Shown here: positions 25,925-35,172 of the stretch, piece by piece
How the letters are laid out: each line of letters begins with the position of its first letter
Numbering within the stretch: the stretch's first letter is position 1
NCBI RefSeq assembly: GCF_001612945.1
Contig: NZ_BDBK01000016.1
Coordinates: 248,001-312,000, forward strand
Reading direction: 5' to 3'
Source: Nocardia inohanensis NBRC 100128
GTDB taxonomy: Bacteria; Actinomycetota; Actinomycetes; Mycobacteriales; Mycobacteriaceae
Length of the DNA stretch: 64,000 bases
Made by a program: the position numbers and the translations under genes
The notes under the pieces: generated by a model
What the model saw: only the letters and a program-made list of their open reading frames with translations
Told to the model about the DNA's origin: nothing
Databases searched by the model: none

Positions 25925-26226
25925 ACTTGCTGACCGTCTGATAATCAGACTTCGAAAGCCCGGCCTTGGGCTCCGCAGCTCCGAGGCCGGGCTTTCGGCT
26001 ATCTGTGATGCTCCCGTGATAGTCGGTTAGCATGACTAAAATCCGCCTCGCGCGTACATGATTCGCTGAATGTTAGCCGGAAGTCGCTGGCGTACTTTCG
26101 TTTCGACAGCGCTCACTCGATGCCCTATGTTGGCCGTTATTCGGACGGTCGTCCAGGGATTCGGCGCAGCTGCTCACGCGGCCGCGCCGTGCCCGGCGGG
26201 AACGGTGGAGAGTTGTTGAGTGAGGG
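25925..26226. other. 302-bp spacer holding a terminator and the globin promoter region
   Basis: After the terminator (to 25997) the sequence is lower in GC, with a short dyad TTAG-CATGA-CTAA near 26033. No start codon with a family-like reading frame is present. The promoter for the globin operon starting at 26227 must be here, but I cannot place a -10 box with confidence. Confidence 0.4.
25953..25997 (+). terminator. intrinsic terminator after the 38-residue peptide gene
   Basis: Perfect 14-bp stem (CGAAAGCCCGGCCT and complement) with a 17-base loop, 29 bases downstream of the peptide stop. No clear U-run follows, as is common in actinobacteria. Confidence 0.7.
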
Positions 26227-27393
26227 ATGAACGTCGAGGCATTGCAGTCCAGTTGGCGTCATGTCGAACGGGCCGGTGACGAGGCCGTCCAGTACTTCTA
26301 CGCGCACCTGTTCCTGGCGCACCCCGAGGTCCGGGAGATGTTCCCGATCCGGATGACCGGGCAGCGCGCCAAATTCTTCGCCGCCCTCGGCCGCATCGTC
26401 AGCAACGTGCACACCCTGGCCGAGGACAGCGAATTCGTCGCCCAGCTCGGCCGCGACCATCGGCGCTTCGGCGCGGTGCAGGCGCACTACCCGGCGGCGG
26501 GCAGCTCGCTGCTGGCCACCCTCGCGCACGTCCTGGGCAATCGCTGGACCGACGAGCTCGCCCAGACCTGGACCGACGCGTACTTCGCGGTCGCCGACAT
26601 CATGATCGCCGCCGCGGATCAGGCCGCACAGGACACCCCGGCCTGGTGGGACGCCGAGATCGTGGCCACCGAGAAGCGCAGCATCGACGTCACCGTGCAC
26701 ACCGTGCGGCCGTTGCAGCACTACCACTACGAGGCCGGGCAGTCGCTGGCCATCGAGATCCCGCAGCGGCCGCGGCTGTGGCGCTATTACTCACCCGCCA
26801 ACGCACCGCGATCCGACGGCACCTTCGATATTCACGTGCAGGTCGTCGACGGCGGCGAGGTCAGCGCGACCTTCGCGCGCCAGGTGCGGCCGGGGGACCG
26901 GATCCGCCTGGGTGCGCCCGTCGGCACCGCCTTCGTGATCCCGCCCGATGCCGTGGACAACCTGCTGCTCATCGCCGGCGGCTCCGGGCTCGCGCCGATG
27001 CGCGCCGTCGTCGATCGCATCGAACGCGAAGCTCAGCGGGGGAACGTGGTGCCGCGGGTGCAATTGCTGCACGGCGTGCGCACCTCCTGGAACCTCTACG
27101 ACCACAAGGCGCTGACCGCCCTCACCGAGAATCCCTGGTTCTCCTATACCCCCGTGGTTTCCGAGGATTCCGGATTCCACGGCGTGCAGGGCGCGGTCGG
27201 CGCGGTCGCGGCGCGCGGGCGGGAACTCGCCGGCGTCACCGCGCTGGTCTGCGGTTCCCCGGCCATGGTCGCCGCCACCGTATCCGCACTGACCGGAGCC
27301 GGAATGCCCAGGCACGCCATCAGATTCGAGACGTTCGGCCAGGCCCCGGCCGCCGAACCGCGCACCGCCGACAAGGTTGCCCAATGGATGTGA
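26227..27393 (+). CDS. flavohaemoglobin-like protein (globin + FAD/NAD reductase)
   Basis: 388 aa. Residues 1-135 are a globin: FYAHLF with the B10 Tyr, TGQRAKFF with the distal Gln, and the proximal His in GRDHRRFGAV. Residues 140-388 are a ferredoxin-NADP reductase module: FAD motif RYYS (LWRYYSPAN), NAD site LLLIAGGSGLAPM, and CGSPAMV with the late FETFG. This is the flavohaemoglobin plan for NO dioxygenation or oxygen handling, but it is a little shorter than Hmp. It is first in a run with a DivIVA-like protein (stop/start overlap) and a second globin. Confidence 0.86.
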   Translation: MNVEALQSSWRHVERAGDEAVQYFYAHLFLAHPEVREMFPIRMTGQRAKFFAALGRIVSNVHTLAEDSEFVAQLGRDHRRFGAVQAHYPAAGSSLLATLAHVLGNRWTDELAQTWTDAYFAVADIMIAAADQAAQDTPAWWDAEIVATEKRSIDVTVHTVRPLQHYHYEAGQSLAIEIPQRPRLWRYYSPANAPRSDGTFDIHVQVVDGGEVSATFARQVRPGDRIRLGAPVGTAFVIPPDAVDNLLLIAGGSGLAPMRAVVDRIEREAQRGNVVPRVQLLHGVRTSWNLYDHKALTALTENPWFSYTPVVSEDSGFHGVQGAVGAVAARGRELAGVTALVCGSPAMVAATVSALTGAGMPRHAIRFETFGQAPAAEPRTADKVAQWM

Positions 27394-28124
27394 CACCCGA
27401 CGAGATTCGAAACGCGAAGTTCAAGGGCTCGCGCCTGGGCCGCCGCGGCTACGACGCCGAGGACGTCGACCTCTACCTGGACAAGGTCAGCGCCGCCATG
27501 GCGCGGGTCGCGCGCGAGAACCGGCAGCTCACGCTGACCAGCAACTCCGCCGAACTCTCCCGGCTGCAACGGGAGAACATGCAGCTGGCCGCCAAGAGCG
27601 AGGCCATGCAGATGCAGATGCAGACCATGGCTTCGGCCGGTGAGGTCGCCGAACTGCAACAGCAGCTGGCGAACGCGCACTGGGAGATCGCGAGGCTGCA
27701 AGGCGAATTGGAGAAGGACGAGCTCGGCATCAGCGATCGCGCCGTGGCGGTGCTCAATCGCGCGCAGCTCTCCGCCGACGCCATTATCGAACAAGCCGAA
27801 CAACACGCCCGCGACCTGATGACGGTCGCGCGCGGGCAGCAACGCGAAATGTTGCAGCAGGCAAGGGAATCCGCGGGGGCCAACCGGTTCGGCGGATACC
27901 TCGACCCGGAATCGGAGGACCAGCGCTACGAGCAGCTGCGCGCCTACTCCGACCTGCTGCGCAGCCAATTGCAGGCGATGATCCAGACTCTCGCGGTCGA
28001 GGTCGACAAGCTGGCGTTGCTCCCGCTGCCGGGCACCACGGCCACCGCCGGTGTGCTGTCCGGTGACTCGCTCCGGCCGCCGGGCCTACCGGTCGACGGA
28101 GCCGGATACCAGTCACAGAATTGA
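27384..28124 (+). CDS. DivIVA-like coiled-coil protein between two globin genes
   Basis: 246 aa from ATG 27384 (GTG 27390 is an alternative with a 4-base GTGA overlap). The first 45 residues follow the DivIVA/Wag31 N-terminal pattern (TPDEIRNAKFK, GYDAEDVDLYLDKVS). A long coiled coil comes next (about residues 45-115, rich in Leu/Gln/Glu: ELSRLQRENMQL, EAMQMQMQTM) and a second helix-rich part (QAEQHARDLMTVARGQQREMLQQA). It overlaps the flavohaemoglobin stop and so is co-translated. Perhaps it localises the globin proteins at membranes or poles; this is inferred from context only. Confidence 0.75.
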   Translation: MDVTPDEIRNAKFKGSRLGRRGYDAEDVDLYLDKVSAAMARVARENRQLTLTSNSAELSRLQRENMQLAAKSEAMQMQMQTMASAGEVAELQQQLANAHWEIARLQGELEKDELGISDRAVAVLNRAQLSADAIIEQAEQHARDLMTVARGQQREMLQQARESAGANRFGGYLDPESEDQRYEQLRAYSDLLRSQLQAMIQTLAVEVDKLALLPLPGTTATAGVLSGDSLRPPGLPVDGAGYQSQN

Positions 28125-28161
28125 CTCGTCCACGCATGGAACGGAAGTGGGGGACAGCCCT

Positions 28162-28566
28162 ATGAATATCGAAGCGTTGCAATCCAGTTGGAAGAATGTC
28201 GAGGCCGTGGGACCGGAGGCGGTGGAGTACTTCTACGACCACCTCTTCGCGGCGCACCCCGAGGTCCGGGGCATGTTCGCCGAGGACCTGACCGAGCAGC
28301 GGGCGCGGTTCCTGTCCGGACTGGGCCGGATCCTCACCAATGTGCAGACCCTGGGCGAGGATCCGTCGTTCGTGCAGCAGCTGGGCCGCCGGCACGCGCA
28401 GCTGGGTGTGGTGGCCGATCACTACCCGGTTGCCGGTGCTTCGCTACTGGCCACGCTGGAGCATTTCCACGGGGACGCGTGGACCGAGGAACTGGCGCAG
28501 ACCTGGGCCGCCGCGTACGGCGCGGTCGCCGATCTGATGATCGCCGCCGAGGAACCGGCGGCCTGA
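28162..28566 (+). CDS. single-domain globin, paralogue of the flavohaemoglobin head
   Basis: 134 aa from ATG 28162. It is closely similar to residues 1-134 of the gene at 26227 (shared EALQSSW, HPEVR, AAHYP/ADHYP-type and LAQTW segments). B10 Tyr in FYDHLF, distal Gln in TEQRARF and proximal His in GRRHAQLGV are present. It lacks the reductase module, so it may exchange electrons with the flavohaemoglobin or another reductase. It follows the DivIVA-like gene by 37 bp in the same run, and a terminator follows at 28589. Confidence 0.86.
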   Translation: MNIEALQSSWKNVEAVGPEAVEYFYDHLFAAHPEVRGMFAEDLTEQRARFLSGLGRILTNVQTLGEDPSFVQQLGRRHAQLGVVADHYPVAGASLLATLEHFHGDAWTEELAQTWAAAYGAVADLMIAAEEPAA

Positions 28567-28588
28567 TCGCCGGGTCGGACGCAGCCGG

Positions 28589-28623
28589 AAAGCCGGTCGC
28601 GGGTTATACCCGTGACCGGCTTT
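28589..28623. terminator. stem-loop between convergent globin and phosphatase genes
   Basis: 15-bp stem with one G-T pair (AAAGCCGGTCGCGGG against CCCGTGACCGGCTTT), loop TTATA, lying 22 bases after the globin stop and 43 bases after the stop of the convergent gene. It could serve both strands. Confidence 0.75.
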
Positions 28624-28666
28624 GCTGTGTCGGAGGCCACTTTTCGCAGGTGGTGGCTACCGCCGG

Positions 28667-29761
28667 TTACTTGCCGAAGGAGCCGCCGCCGGAGCCGCTG
28701 GCCACCAGGCAGAGCGGATTGTTCACCATCAGCATCTCGGCGGAACCTGCTGACGAACCGGTGACGCCGGAGTCGATGGCGGGGGTGTTCGGGGGTGTAG
28801 CCGAAGAATTGCCCGAGCCGCCCAATCGCATCGAACGGCCGTCGGAGTTGGGATCCGCGGGAGCGCCCAGCAGATCCAGCACGGTCGGGGTGATATCGGC
28901 CAGGGTGTAGGCGTTGTCCTTGGCCCCGGCCGCGAAGCCCGCCCCGCGTGCGATCACGAAGCTGGCTGTCTCGTAAGCACTCTGGCCGCCGTGGCCGCCC
29001 TCGGGTTTGTGCCCGTGATCGGTGGTGACCAGGATCGTCCAGCTCTCGTTCGAGTGCGCGGCGGCGCGCTCGTCCACCGCCTTGGTGATCTTGCCGACCA
29101 GGCCGTCCACCCGGTTGATGGCATCCCGGTACGCCTGCGGCCAGATGCCGCGCAGGGTGTGGCCGGTGATGTCCACCTGATCCAGATGCGTGAAGGTGAA
29201 ATCGGTGCCGTCGCCGATCGCGGAGACCACCTGTGCCGCGGCATTCGAATCCGCCGTCGTCTCACAGACTCCCGCGCCGGTGGGGTCGATCTGGGTGACG
29301 GTTACCTTGTCCGCCTTGGGATTTCCGGTCCGGGCGATCATGCCGATCTTGTCCCAGGTGCCGAGCGAGGCGGTGGACAGGCTCGGCTGCGCGCGCTCCA
29401 GCTGGGTGAACACCGTGGGGTAGGTGGCGAAAGGCGCTGCGGTGCAGGTGGAGTCGTTGTCCTGGATGCCGTGTTTGGTGTCCCATACACCGGTCAGCGC
29501 GGTGGCCCAGGAGACGCAGGACATGGTGGTGTGCCCGGCGATCGACGTGCGAGCGAGGGTGCCCTGCGCGGCCAGCAGGCCCAGATTGGGGGCGTTGGCA
29601 GCCTCGACTTCGCTCCAGAGCGTGCCGTCGATGCCGATCACCACGACCTTGTTCACGGTGGGTGCGGCGGGCGCGGGGGCGGCGGCGGTCAGCGGGAGGG
29701 CGGCCAGGGCGGCGGCGGCGACCATTCGATGCGTCCGAGACATGCGCGGGAACTTAACCAT
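28667..29761 (-). CDS. secreted alkaline-phosphatase-superfamily protein
   Basis: 364 aa from ATG 29761 (ATG 29743 also fits). Signal peptide (THRMVAAAALAALPLTAAA), then VVVIGIDGTLWSEV with metal Asp, the nucleophile region AGHTTMSCVSWATALTG (Thr), HLDQVDITGHT and TTDHGHKPEGGHGG, giving the Asp/His metal ligands of the phosphatase/phosphodiesterase/sulfatase superfamily. The C-terminus is Ser/Gly-rich. It probably acts on the cell surface on a nucleotide or phosphoester. Convergent with the globin operon. Confidence 0.85.
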   Translation of the reverse strand: MVKFPRMSRTHRMVAAAALAALPLTAAAPAPAAPTVNKVVVIGIDGTLWSEVEAANAPNLGLLAAQGTLARTSIAGHTTMSCVSWATALTGVWDTKHGIQDNDSTCTAAPFATYPTVFTQLERAQPSLSTASLGTWDKIGMIARTGNPKADKVTVTQIDPTGAGVCETTADSNAAAQVVSAIGDGTDFTFTHLDQVDITGHTLRGIWPQAYRDAINRVDGLVGKITKAVDERAAAHSNESWTILVTTDHGHKPEGGHGGQSAYETASFVIARGAGFAAGAKDNAYTLADITPTVLDLLGAPADPNSDGRSMRLGGSGNSSATPPNTPAIDSGVTGSSAGSAEMLMVNNPLCLVASGSGGGSFGK

Positions 29762-29940
29762 GGCCGAGTCACTTTCGCAGGGCAATCGGTCAAATGACCA
29801 GAAGTGATTCCGCTGCCCGGGAAAACCCGCACGTCACAGGATTGATGGCATCCGCCTACCAGGCGGTAAGCCGGGCCGAATCCACGCCCATTAAGCTGAC
29901 GCCCGTAAATCCCGGATCTCTTCCTCAGGAGTACCCCACA

Positions 29941-31539
29941 GTGAGCCAAGCAGGCCGTCCTGTTGTTCTGATCGCCGACAAGCTCGCCCAGTCGACCGTC
30001 GACGCGCTCGGCGACGGCGTCGAGGTGCGCTGGGTCGACGGACCCAACCGCCCCGAGCTGCTGGCCGCCGTGCCCGAGGCCGACGCGCTGCTGGTCCGTT
30101 CCGCGACCACCGTCGACGCCGAGGTCCTGGAAGCCGGTAAGAACCTGAAGATCGTCGCCCGCGCCGGCGTCGGCCTCGACAACGTCGACGTGCCCGCGGC
30201 CACCGAGCGCGGCGTCATGGTCGTGAACGCCCCGACCTCCAACATTCACACCGCCGCCGAGCATGCCGTCACCCTGCTGCTCGCCGCCGCCCGCCAGATC
30301 CCGGCCGCCGATGCCACCCTGCGCGAGAAGACCTGGCAGCGCAGCAAGTTCAATGGTGTCGAGATCTTCGGCAAGACCGTCGGCGTCATCGGCCTGGGCC
30401 GCATCGGCCAGCTGTTCGCGCAGCGTCTCGCCGCCTTCGAGACCAAGATCATCGCGTACGACCCCTACACCTCCCCGGCCCGCGCCGCGCAGCTCGGCAT
30501 CGAGCTGGTCTCCCTGGACGAGGTCCTCGAGCGCGCCGACTTCATCTCCATTCACCTGCCCAAGACTCCTGAGACCAAGGGCATGCTGAACAAGGAGACC
30601 CTGGCCAAGACCAAGAAGGGCGTCATCATCGTCAACGCCGCCCGCGGCGGTCTGATCGACGAGCAGGCCCTGGCCGACGCCATCACCTCCGGCCACGTGC
30701 GCGGCGCCGGTATCGACGTGTTCGAGACCGAACCCTCCACCGACAGCCCGCTTTTCGACCTGCCGCAGGTCGTCGTCACCCCGCACCTCGGCGCTTCCAC
30801 CTCGGAGGCCCAGGATCGCGCGGGCACCGATGTCGCCAAGTCCGTGCAGCTCGCCCTCGCCGGTGAGTTCGTGCCCGGCGCGGTCAACGTCACCGGCGGT
30901 TCGGTCAACGAGACCGTCGCCCCGTGGCTGGACATCGTCCGCAAGCAGGGCGCGCTGCTGGGCGCCCTCGCCAGCGAGCTCCCGGTCTCCCTCGAGGTCC
31001 AGGTGCGCGGCGAGCTCTCCTCCGAAGATGTTGCGGTGCTGGAGCTTTCGGCCCTGCGCGGCGTCTTCTCCGCCCTCATCGAGGACTCGGTCACCTTCGT
31101 CAACGCCCCGGCGCTGGCCAAGGACCGCGGCCTGGAGGCCACCGTCACCACCGTGACCGAGAGCCCCTCGCACCGCAGCCTGGTCGATCTGCGCGCCGTG
31201 TTCGGCGACGGCCGCACCCTGAACGTGGCCGGCACCCTGACCGAGCCCGCTCAGGTCGAGAAGATCGTCAACATCAACGGCCGCAACTACGACATGCGCG
31301 CCGAGGGCCTGAACCTGGCCGTCCTCAACTACGAGGACAAGCCCGGCCAGCTCGGCCGCCTCGCCACCAAGCTCGGCGACGCGGGCATCGACATCCTCGC
31401 CGCCCAGCTGACCCAGGACCTCGAAGCGGAGGGTGCCACCGTCATCCTGCGCGTCAACAAGGAGGTCCCGGCCGAGGTGCAGGCCGCGATCGCCGAGGCC
31501 GTCGGCGCCGTCAAGGTCGCCCAGGTCAACCTGGACTGA
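29941..31539 (+). CDS. serA: D-3-phosphoglycerate dehydrogenase
   Basis: 532 aa from GTG 29941, after AGGAG with seven-base spacing. It is the long actinobacterial SerA type: substrate/NAD domain with VIGLGRIG, catalytic Arg in NAARGGLID, Glu in FETEPST and His in PHLGAST, then the intervening domain and a C-terminal ACT domain (LAVLNYEDKPGQLGRLATKL) for serine feedback. It oxidises 3-phosphoglycerate in the first step of serine synthesis. It is first of the conserved core block and lies upstream of leuB, as in mycobacteria. Confidence 0.97.
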   Translation: MSQAGRPVVLIADKLAQSTVDALGDGVEVRWVDGPNRPELLAAVPEADALLVRSATTVDAEVLEAGKNLKIVARAGVGLDNVDVPAATERGVMVVNAPTSNIHTAAEHAVTLLLAAARQIPAADATLREKTWQRSKFNGVEIFGKTVGVIGLGRIGQLFAQRLAAFETKIIAYDPYTSPARAAQLGIELVSLDEVLERADFISIHLPKTPETKGMLNKETLAKTKKGVIIVNAARGGLIDEQALADAITSGHVRGAGIDVFETEPSTDSPLFDLPQVVVTPHLGASTSEAQDRAGTDVAKSVQLALAGEFVPGAVNVTGGSVNETVAPWLDIVRKQGALLGALASELPVSLEVQVRGELSSEDVAVLELSALRGVFSALIEDSVTFVNAPALAKDRGLEATVTTVTESPSHRSLVDLRAVFGDGRTLNVAGTLTEPAQVEKIVNINGRNYDMRAEGLNLAVLNYEDKPGQLGRLATKLGDAGIDILAAQLTQDLEAEGATVILRVNKEVPAEVQAAIAEAVGAVKVAQVNLD

Positions 31540-31552
31540 AAGTAACTCCCGC

Positions 31553-31584
31553 CGCGCCCCTTCCACTCCGGTGGGAGGGGCGCG
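31553..31584 (+). terminator. terminator downstream of serA
   Basis: Stem of 14 bp with one G-T pair (CGCGCCCCTTCCAC against GTGGGAGGGGCGCG), loop TCCG, 14 bases after the serA stop. No U-run. Confidence 0.65.
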
Positions 31585-31714
31585 GTGCTGTCTCGAGACA
31601 TCCCTCATATCCCAATGGTTGGGAGCGGTTCGCCCTGGTGACAGGGCTGACACGGCTACCGGCTAGGGTTGCCGTCGAAGTGGCGGACGCATATCCGAAC
31701 GGAGCATTGAACTC

Positions 31715-32722
31715 ATGAAACTCGCTGTCATTCCCGGCGACGGTATCGGTCCCGAGGTCATCGCCGAGGCGCTCAAGGTGCTCGACGTGGTCGTCCCCGG
31801 CGTCGAGAAGACCGAATACGACCTGGGTGCCAAGCGGTTCCATGCGACGGGTGAGATCCTGCCCGACAATGTGATTCCGGAACTCAAGGAACACGACGCC
31901 ATCCTGCTCGGTGCGATCGGCGACCCGTCCGTTCAGTCCGGCGTGCTCGAGCGCGGCCTGCTGCTGCGCACCCGCTTCGAACTGGATCATCACGTGAACC
32001 TGCGCCCGTCCAAGCTGTACCCGGGCGTCACCAGCCCGCTCGCCGCCAACCCGGACATCGACTTCGTGGTCGTGCGCGAGGGCACCGAAGGCCCGTACAC
32101 CGGCACCGGCGGCGCGATCCGCGTGAACACTCCGCACGAGGTCGCCACCGAGGTCTCCACCAACACCCGCTTCGGCGTCGAGCGCGTGGTGCGCTACGCC
32201 TTCGAGACCGCGCGTAAGCGTCGTAAGCACCTGACGCTGGTGCACAAGAACAATGTGCTCGCGTTCGCCGGGGCGCTCTGGACCCGCACCGTCGCCGAGG
32301 TCGCCACCGAATACCCCGACATCGAAACCGCCTACCAGCACATCGATGCCGCGACCATCCACATGGTGACCGATCCGGGCCGCTTCGACGTGATCGTCAC
32401 CGACAACCTGTTCGGCGACATCATCACCGACCTGGCCGCCGCCGTCTCCGGCGGCATCGGCCTGGCCGCCTCCGGCAATATCGACGCCTCGGGCACCAAC
32501 CCGTCGATGTTCGAGCCCGTGCACGGCTCGGCCCCCGATATCGCGGGCCAGTCCAAGGCCGACCCAACCGCCGCCATCCTCTCGGTCGCGTTGCTGCTCA
32601 ACCACCTCGGCAAGCCCGAGGAAGCCGCCCGCATCGAGGCCGCCATCGCCAAGGACCTCGCCTCCCGCACCGGCGCCGCCTCCACCGTCGAGATCGGTAG
32701 CCGGATCGCCGCCGCGATCTAG
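31715..32722 (+). CDS. leuB: 3-isopropylmalate dehydrogenase
   Basis: 335 aa. Decarboxylating dehydrogenase fold: KLAVIPGDGIGPEV start, LRTRFELDHHVNLRP substrate loop with Arg ligands, VVREGTEG (catalytic), and the metal Asp motif VTDNLFGDIITD, then VHGSAPDIAGQ for NAD. It converts 3-isopropylmalate to 2-ketoisocaproate in leucine synthesis. Strong terminator downstream. The neighbours leuC and leuD are 5.8 kb away, with gltX between. Confidence 0.97.
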   Translation: MKLAVIPGDGIGPEVIAEALKVLDVVVPGVEKTEYDLGAKRFHATGEILPDNVIPELKEHDAILLGAIGDPSVQSGVLERGLLLRTRFELDHHVNLRPSKLYPGVTSPLAANPDIDFVVVREGTEGPYTGTGGAIRVNTPHEVATEVSTNTRFGVERVVRYAFETARKRRKHLTLVHKNNVLAFAGALWTRTVAEVATEYPDIETAYQHIDAATIHMVTDPGRFDVIVTDNLFGDIITDLAAAVSGGIGLAASGNIDASGTNPSMFEPVHGSAPDIAGQSKADPTAAILSVALLLNHLGKPEEAARIEAAIAKDLASRTGAASTVEIGSRIAAAI

Positions 32723-32737
32723 CTCTACAGCGTCAAG

Positions 32738-32786
32738 AACCCCTGGGTCCGAAGGCAATTCGGACCCAGGGGTTCCTTGTTTTTTC
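32738..32786 (+). terminator. strong intrinsic terminator after leuB
   Basis: Perfect 16-bp stem (AACCCCTGGGTCCGAA and complement), 5-base loop, followed by CCTTGTTTTTTC. It also separates leuB from the convergent MFS gene. Confidence 0.9.
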
Positions 32787-32874
32787 AAACCTGGTGCGGC
32801 CGTGAGCAATATCGCATTCATGCATTCGGATGCGAAAACTTAACGGGCGCAGCCATTCCTGATTTGCGGGAAAG

Positions 32875-34059
32875 TTAGCTCGGGCGGGACGCGGTGGGGA
32901 CCAAGGGGACTGCGGCCAGGGCGATCAGGGCGGACAGGGCGTAGACGATCGGGAAGCCGGAGGCGTCGATCAGGGCGCCGAAGACCGGGGCCACCGCGGC
33001 CGCGGCCAGGTTCTGGCCGGTGTTCTGGATGCCCAGGCCGCGACCGGACCAGTAGGGGCCCGCGATTTCGGCTACGGCCGTGAAGGCCAATCCGTTGTCG
33101 GCGACGGTGATGACCGAAGCGGCCAACATGACCGGAACGGCCAGCCACCACAGGTGCAGCCAGGAGGCGAAGGCCAGGCCGGCCATGGCGACCCCGGCGG
33201 CGATGGCGACCGTGCGCAGCGGACGCAGGCGGCTGCCGACGCGATCGGACCACATGCCCGCCCCGATTCGCCCTCCAGCACCCAGGATTTGGGCCACCAG
33301 CACCAGCGCTCCGGCCACGCCCAGCGACCAGCCGATGTCGGTGTGCAGCCACAGCAGGGCGAAGGTCCAGATGGTCGCCTGGGGGATGACCAGCAGCACC
33401 GAGACGGCGTGAATGCGCCACAGCGTGCGGTCGCCGCGGTACGGATTGGCGGGACGGCCTGTGTCGCTGGTGGATTCGGGGCGCGGCGGATCCACGATGC
33501 CGACCAGGCAGCCGATCGCGGCCGCGCCCGCCATCAGCGCGGGGACCAGGACGGCGGCCGAGAAGCCGTGTGCCGCAGCGACAGCGGGGATGCTCAGCGC
33601 GCCGATGCCGACCCCCAGCGGCTGCGCGGTCTGCCGGATGCCCATGGCCAGGCCGCGCTGATCCGGCGGGAACCAGCCGACGATGACCCGGCCGGTCGCG
33701 CCGTTGGTGGAGCCCGCGCCCATACCGCCGACGAACAGCAGAATGCCCAGTGCCACATAGCCGGTCACGTTCGCCGCGGCCACCCCGGCGGCCAGCATCA
33801 GCAGCGGACCGGCCACCAATACCTTGTGCTCGCCGATGCGGTCGACGACATAGCCCCAGGCGATCAGCGTGCAGCACAGCCCGACCAGCGGCATCACTAC
33901 CAGCAGACCGGCGGTGGGCAGTGGCATGCCGCGCTCCAGCAACGCCGGCAGCAGGAAGGGGGTGCCATTGACGAAGATCGCGCTCGCGGTCTGCGCGAAG
34001 ACGCCGAGCGCCAGCATGGACCACCGTTTGGTCGAGCTCAGCTCCAGTACGGCGGCCAT
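32875..34059 (-). CDS. MFS transporter
   Basis: 394 aa from ATG 34059 (GAGGTG six bases upstream; longer frame to 34140 looks like leader). Twelve hydrophobic helices and the MFS loop motif YVVDRIGEHKVL between helices 2 and 3; GMWSDRVGSR between 8 and 9. It corresponds in position to Rv2994 of M. tuberculosis. The carried substrate is unknown. It lies on the opposite strand to its neighbours. Confidence 0.87.
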   Translation of the reverse strand: MAAVLELSSTKRWSMLALGVFAQTASAIFVNGTPFLLPALLERGMPLPTAGLLVVMPLVGLCCTLIAWGYVVDRIGEHKVLVAGPLLMLAAGVAAANVTGYVALGILLFVGGMGAGSTNGATGRVIVGWFPPDQRGLAMGIRQTAQPLGVGIGALSIPAVAAAHGFSAAVLVPALMAGAAAIGCLVGIVDPPRPESTSDTGRPANPYRGDRTLWRIHAVSVLLVIPQATIWTFALLWLHTDIGWSLGVAGALVLVAQILGAGGRIGAGMWSDRVGSRLRPLRTVAIAAGVAMAGLAFASWLHLWWLAVPVMLAASVITVADNGLAFTAVAEIAGPYWSGRGLGIQNTGQNLAAAAVAPVFGALIDASGFPIVYALSALIALAAVPLVPTASRPS

Positions 34060-34385
34060 GACCATCACCTCGTGTCTCACTATGTGGAACCAATATCTTA
34101 CTTCTTGGAACTCGCACCTTACGGTACACCTGATGCGCAAAGCCGTTTCCGAGGCACGCTGTTTGTTTGCTCACACTTGATAGCCGATCTTGATCAAGGC
34201 TCTTGCGGTACCGAGTTGTCTTGCGTATAAGGGCTTTTCACATCTGCGGGACCCCGATGCGGGCGGGCACGCCGGTGCGCCCGCGGCGGTGACGGGCGGT
34301 GCGCTGAGCCCGCGCGCCGGGCCCGCCCCACCCCCGCGGTCGGGCGCGTTCGGGCAGGTCGAGGCCGGTCGATAGGATGCTGGCC
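34060..34385. other. 326-bp divergent promoter region between MFS and FAH-family genes
   Basis: No gene is supported. It is AT-richer near 34.08-34.2 kb, which fits promoters. TGGAAC occurs twice 21 bp apart (34085-34090 and 34106-34111) near the MFS start, possibly a two-turn operator. The part near 34.27-34.37 kb is GC-rich and palindrome-prone but not clearly a terminator. Confidence 0.4.
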
Positions 34386-35159
34386 ATGCGCCTAGGTCGA
34401 ATTGCCAGCCCAGATGGAGTCGCTTTCGTCAGCATCGAAGGCGATGGTTCAGACGCCGTCGCCCGCGAAATCGCCGAACACCCGTTCGGTACACCGACGT
34501 TCACCGGTCGGCGCTGGCCGCTGGCCGATGTGCGCCTGCTCGCCCCGATCCTGGCCAGCAAGGTGATCTGCATCGGCAAGAACTACGCGGCGCACGCCGA
34601 GGAAATGGGTGGCCCGGCCCCCGCCGACCCGGTTATCTTCATGAAGCCGAACACCTCCATCATCGGCCCGAACCGGGAAATCGTGTTGCCGCCCAGCTCT
34701 TCTCAGGTCGATTACGAGGGTGAGCTGGCCGTGGTCATCGGCCAGCCGTGCAAGGACATTCCGGCCGCTCGGGCCCAGGAAGTGATCCTCGGTTACACCG
34801 TCGCCAACGATGTCACCGCGCGCGATCAGCAGCGTCACGACGGCCAGTGGACCCGCGCCAAAGGCTACGACACCTTCTGCCCGCTGGGCCCGTGGATCGA
34901 GACCTCCCTGGACCCTTCGGATCTGGAGATCGTCACCGAGCTCGACGGCGTGGTGAAGCAGCGCAGCCGCACTTCACTTCTGCTGCACGATATTCCGAAG
35001 CTGATCGAATGGGTGACCACCGTGATGACGCTGCTCCCGGGCGATGTCATCCTCACCGGCACCCCGGAGGGCGTCGGCCCCGTCCAGGCCGGTCAGAGCG
35101 TGTCGGTGACCGTGTCGGGCATCGGCACCCTCACCAATCCCGTTGCCGCCAAACGCTGA
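34386..35159 (+). CDS. fumarylacetoacetate hydrolase family protein
   Basis: 257 aa from ATG 34386. FAH fold: ICIGKNYAAHAEEMGG start, KPNTSIIGPNREIVLPP with the catalytic acid/His region, VDYEGELAVVIGQ, VANDVTARDQQ with metal ligands, and GDVILTGTPEGVGPV. These enzymes act as hydrolases, decarboxylases or isomerases of dicarbonyl acids (for example 2-hydroxyhepta-2,4-diene-1,7-dioate). It corresponds in position to Rv2993c upstream of gltX and ends 13 bases before gltX, so they are cotranscribed. Confidence 0.9.
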   Translation: MRLGRIASPDGVAFVSIEGDGSDAVAREIAEHPFGTPTFTGRRWPLADVRLLAPILASKVICIGKNYAAHAEEMGGPAPADPVIFMKPNTSIIGPNREIVLPPSSSQVDYEGELAVVIGQPCKDIPAARAQEVILGYTVANDVTARDQQRHDGQWTRAKGYDTFCPLGPWIETSLDPSDLEIVTELDGVVKQRSRTSLLLHDIPKLIEWVTTVMTLLPGDVILTGTPEGVGPVQAGQSVSVTVSGIGTLTNPVAAKR

Positions 35160-35172
35160 TCGAGAGAGAGAC

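Noticed and set aside
29689..31653. Very long minus-strand frame over serA
   Set aside because: It mirrors serA and has no family motifs; GC-rich genes leave such open shadows.
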